Source of the DNA: an uncultured Lachnospiraceae bacterium
Lineage (GTDB): Bacteria > Bacillota > Clostridia > Lachnospirales > Lachnospiraceae
Direction: 5' to 3'
DNA length: 36,408 nucleotides
Assembly: GCA_910578845.1 (NCBI GenBank)
Contig: CAJTSL010000035.1
Coordinates: 3,778 to 40,185 of the forward strand
This document shows, one piece after another, positions 33,406 to 36,408 of this stretch. The first letter of the stretch is position 1. Every line of letters starts with the position of its first letter. Under the pieces are notes generated by a model that did not search any database, was not told the DNA's origin, and worked only from the letters and a program-made list of their open reading frames with translations. The position numbers and the translations under genes are program-made.

Positions 33406-33898
33406 ACCATGTCGTCCCACAATTGTTGCATTTATGTGTCTTACCGATTTTGCTGCTTGCAAGGCCGAACAGGCCTACGGATACCGCACGGCCCACTATG
33501 CCAATCTTGGAGATGTTGCTGCTCCCGCAGCTTGGGCAGGCAGGCCCCCATGAGCGCCCGCCCCCACGCCCAGAGTATCCGGTTGCACTTGCCCGGCCTT
33601 CAAGGATTGCCCGGCCATGCGCCTCTATTGCATCCCATTGAGCATGCTGTTCTCTCACGATTTCATCCCGATGGTCAAATAAATATTGGTCGAACTCCGG
33701 GGAAGGCTTTACAAGCTCTTCATAAAGCGCAACCGCCCTTTCCCTGACTTGTTGGTCCGTAAGTATTTCATCTCTCCGGATATATTTCTCCGGGACAGGA
33801 ATCACAATGCTCCCGCAAACGTCACATCTTTCTTCTAATTCTTCGTCACCACGCGCAATCCTGCCACATTTTTTACAATACATTTCGCAAAACATCAT
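33404..33898 (-). CDS. Double zinc-ribbon protein (164 aa)
   Basis: Starts MMFCEMYCKKCGRIARG (AAAGGGG RBS). First metal site 'CKKCGRIARG...RCDVCGS', a helical middle ('DQQVRERAVALYEELVKPSPEFDQYLF'), glycine/Arg hinge, then a second ribbon 'CPSCGSSNISKIG...HKCNNCGTTW' at the C-terminus. Opposite in strand to the tape measure that it interrupts; a longer in-frame start at 33943 lies in the preceding gene remnant. Similar double-ribbon proteins are common cargo in Clostridia phages. Function unknown. Confidence 0.7.
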   Translation of the reverse strand: MMFCEMYCKKCGRIARGDEELEERCDVCGSIVIPVPEKYIRRDEILTDQQVRERAVALYEELVKPSPEFDQYLFDHRDEIVREQHAQWDAIEAHGRAILEGRASATGYSGRGGGRSWGPACPSCGSSNISKIGIVGRAVSVGLFGLASSKIGKTHKCNNCGTTW

Positions 33899-33905
33899 AC
33901 TACCC

Positions 33906-34006
33906 CTTTCTATTATGCCTAATACCCAAAAGCATCTCCACAATGCTTACATGGTTCTCCACAAACCATCAGACATGATTTTTCACTATCATATATTTCA
34001 TCATAG
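33906..34006. repeat. 100-bp direct repeat, copy B
   Basis: Matches 31272-31372 (about 85% by eye). On the minus strand 33919-34005 encodes the C-terminal end of another protein, ending 'SCLMVCGEPCKHCGDAFGY' and a stop, with CGEPCKHCG resembling a zinc site. Its 5' part is missing where tape-measure sequence resumes, so it is a truncated gene next to the zinc-ribbon gene. Confidence 0.65.
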
Positions 34007-34007
34007 C

Positions 34008-36408
34008 ACGATATTCAAAACATTTCAAACAGATTTAGACGGTATTAGCAATAAATTAGGGTTCAGTAAGAGAAACATTGCGGAATGGTGCAGTCAAGTC
34101 TCTGCTTCCTTCCGGGAAGCGGAAAACGTCTTGAAGGGATTTGGCGCCGCAGCAAAGACGGCGTTTGTCATCCCTGTAGAGAAGGATTCCCGTTGGAAGA
34201 AAAATGAATTCGGGGAAATAGTCAGCAAAAGAAATATCGATTCCTATATCCCTAAGTTTAGTACCGGCTCCGCAAGGAATGAATTGCTAGAGCTTCAGAA
34301 TATACAAAAAGAGCTGAATCAGACGAAGGGCTCCTGGGATGATTATAATGAGCGTTTCGAGGGCGGAAGGGAATACCTCATAAATTATGCCAAAGAAAAC
34401 GATGTATTAAAAGCTTCGGTGGATGATGTGAAAAGAGCCAACGAACAGGCCCGTGACGCCGCTATCGCTCACAATAAAGTGCTCCAAGCACAGACCTTCT
34501 CAGCCAAAGCCGGCAAGGCAGCGCTCCAGGCGCTTGCAACGGCCGGGAACATGATTGCCTTCGCCCTCATTGGCAAAGGGATTGAATTAGCCGCCAAAAA
34601 ACTTGATGACTGGATCCATAAGACAGAAAAAGCCAATGACGCCATGCAGGACGCCGTCTCCGGGTATGAATCTGCCAAGTCAAGCCTCGAGAACGTGACT
34701 TCCGAATTATCGCAGCAAGAGAAGGCGCTGGATGCGCTTTTAGCTAAGGGTTCACCGACTTATGCGGAACAAGAGCAGCTTGAAGAGCTACAGGCCATTA
34801 CCAGGGAATTACGGCTACAGCAAGACATCGAGCAGAAACGCACGGACGCTGCCTCCAGAGAAGCTGCCGATAAGACAGTGCGTGCGTACAAGGCACAATA
34901 CGGGAAATATGACATGTCCGAGGCTGCCCTGAACGAAAGGCTCTCTAATGACAGCTTCTTCCTACCGGATGATGCGGATGATGTCATTGGCATGATTGTC
35001 GCATATACACGCGCTAAGGAATCATTAGCGCAGGTACAGGAGGATTATGACAAAGCCTTACAGGACGGGACGGACACTGCCTGGCTTGCCGAAGACCTCC
35101 AATATAGCATCGATACCGTAGCTGATTATGAGCAGATGCTGGACGCGAACATCGCGGATTTGCAGGAAAAGCTGGTCGCATTAGAAGCAGTAGCCAAGCG
35201 CGATGCCGACCTAGAATCCCTCTCATCAGATGAAAAAGAGATAATCAAGACATATGATGCCCTCTATGAAGCCTACAGGCTGGCCTACGAATATCGTGAC
35301 CCGGATGCATGGAAATCCATGCAGATAGAGAATGTCCTCGATACGGTAGGAATTGAGAAGACCAGGGAAGAATTAATCAACATGGCAAAGGAAGGCGCTC
35401 TTGATGAGGCCACGATAGAATCATATGCTAACCTGTCCGCGGCATTAGAGCAGAATAAAATCTCTGCCGGTGACTTATGTGCCGCACTGACAAGACTGGC
35501 CGCACTAGAAGACAATACCGGCTCCGGCATTATGCATGGTGAGCCTGCTGCGCCTCTTTCCATTTCCCAGACCATAGAACAACTAAGCGTTAAGCTAAAA
35601 CCGGCATTCGATTCCCTAAAGTCCGCTTGGCAAAACGTTTTCACGGATGACGGCTTCGACCCGGAATCCATAGACTTCACTATGCTTGATTCTATCAGGT
35701 CTTCCATTGAAAGCCTGAACGAACTGGAAGGCGCAGGCATCGACATTGACATGGGCGCATTTGACAGCTTTGTATCTGTCCTAAAGGATGCCAATGCCAC
35801 AGAAGAACAGGCAAAACAGGCGTTCAATGACCTTGCCACTTCTATTTTCTATTCCACGGATGCCACAAACGGTATGAGCGATGAAACAAAGGAACTGACG
35901 GCACAACTGCTAAGCTCGTTGGGAATTACCAATGCTGTTGAAGTTGCTGAGTATGCCCTCATGGAAACAAAAGCACAAGCTATTCTGTCCGCATATAACC
36001 TGATTAATGCTACAGAGCAGGAATACGCTTCTATCCTTGCGGAAGGGGAGGCCGCAGGCCTGACAAGGCAACAAATATATAACCTTACCGCTGCTGAGAT
36101 TGCGTTTGGACAAAACAACCTAAGCACGGAGCAGAAAATCGAACAGTTAAAAAACCTTGCAAGCGCTTATGGCGACACCGCAAGCGCCGCCCTGGCCACT
36201 GCAATTGCCAATGACCTTGCAAGCGGGCATACAGACGTGGATTCTGCCATAAATGACCTATTAGCCAATATGAACGCTGGGTTACAACAGGTCGATATCG
36301 AGTTTCCTTCCGCAGCACGCTCCGCCGCCCAATCCGGCAAAGAAGCAGGCAGGGAAGCCGGCAGATCCTACAAAGACGCCCTAGAAGAAGAGCTAAGGGG
36401 CTTAGACA
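34008..36408 (+). pseudogene. Tape-measure protein, C-terminal part (continues past window end)
   Basis: One open frame from about 34008 to the window end without a stop. It starts 'TFQTDLDGISNKLGFSKRNIAEW', contains a hydrophobic helix ('ALATAGNMIAFALIGKGIEL', about 34522-34590), then about 600 residues of Ala/Glu/Lys-rich coiled coil with many 'AxxxLxxAL' repeats, as expected of a tape-measure body. It has no nearby start codon with an RBS. It is in the same codon phase as the N-terminal part, so clean removal of the insert could restore the protein; as it stands it is broken. Confidence 0.85.

Larger units (their letters stand above)
14752..36408. mobile_element. Skin-like prophage integrated in sigG (left end and body; right end outside window)
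   Basis: Everything right of the sigG break is phage-like: serine recombinase at the extreme left end, an SOS-box promoter, a sigma-like factor, a YonO-type polymerase, tail proteins, holin, endolysin and tape-measure protein. Small morons and an intron fragment are embedded. The sporulation-gene target plus serine recombinase parallels skin in sigK and SP-beta in spsM. The broken tape-measure gene suggests the phage is at least partly defective. The right attachment site and the sigG 3' part were not seen. Confidence 0.88.

Noticed and set aside
33004..33747. Several frames on both strands across the intron fragment
   Set aside because: They fall in structured-RNA sequence and have no protein-like motifs, except the short RT start at 33342.
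14752..36408. CRISPR array or tRNA genes in the prophage
   Set aside because: No regularly spaced repeats and no cloverleaf-like sequence seen.

Overview
The window looks like a spore-forming Clostridia chromosome, most likely Lachnospiraceae. The grounds are the spore genes sigG and ymxH/ylmC, a DUF5688 protein, an ECF-type sigma/DUF4179 pair, and a yqeG-aroE-aroK-aroQ-efp neighbourhood. It has two parts that meet at about 14752.

Bases 1-14751 are ordinary host chromosome, nearly all on the minus strand. From right to left they hold: a zinc-ribbon/SH3 membrane protein, ymxH, nrdR, a small membrane protein, yqeG-aroE-aroK-aroQ, a sigma factor with its DUF4179 partner, efp, a DUF5688 protein, a response regulator/histidine kinase pair, and an ABC transporter (ATPase plus 818-aa FtsX-type permease). 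The transporter promoter carries a TGTAAG direct repeat that the adjacent regulator probably binds. The plus-strand gene sigG (sporulation sigma-G) starts at 14461 and is cut after codon 97, at the conserved ...STYAVPM.

From about 14752 to the window end (right end not seen) lies a skin-like prophage inserted in sigG. Its leftward arm holds a large serine recombinase next to the sigG junction, two tiny ORFs (recombination-directionality-factor candidates), a DUF262 protein and a sigma-factor-like protein. A consensus promoter (TTGACA-N17-TATACT) carrying two LexA/SOS boxes lies upstream of this arm. The rightward arm begins with a small ORF translationally coupled to an 876-aa polymerase of the YonO/QDE-1 two-barrel type (DxDGD catalytic loop). 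Next come zinc-finger proteins, probable tail proteins, a complete cysteine desulfurase (unusual in a phage), a holin, a CHAP+GH25 endolysin, a second DUF262 protein, and a self-contained DUF3800 cassette. That cassette has its own promoter and is followed directly by a second perfect promoter driving a ~120-nt structured RNA.

The tail tape-measure gene is split. Its 5' part (31524 to about 32815) and 3' part (about 34008 to the end) are separated by the 5' half of a group II intron, whose reverse transcriptase is truncated after about 20 codons, and by a minus-strand zinc-ribbon cassette. The structural module therefore looks decayed, while the excision machinery looks intact. That is what one expects of a domesticated sporulation-excised element, like skin in sigK or SP-beta in spsM, but here in sigG. 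All functional assignments come from reading motifs; no database search was run.
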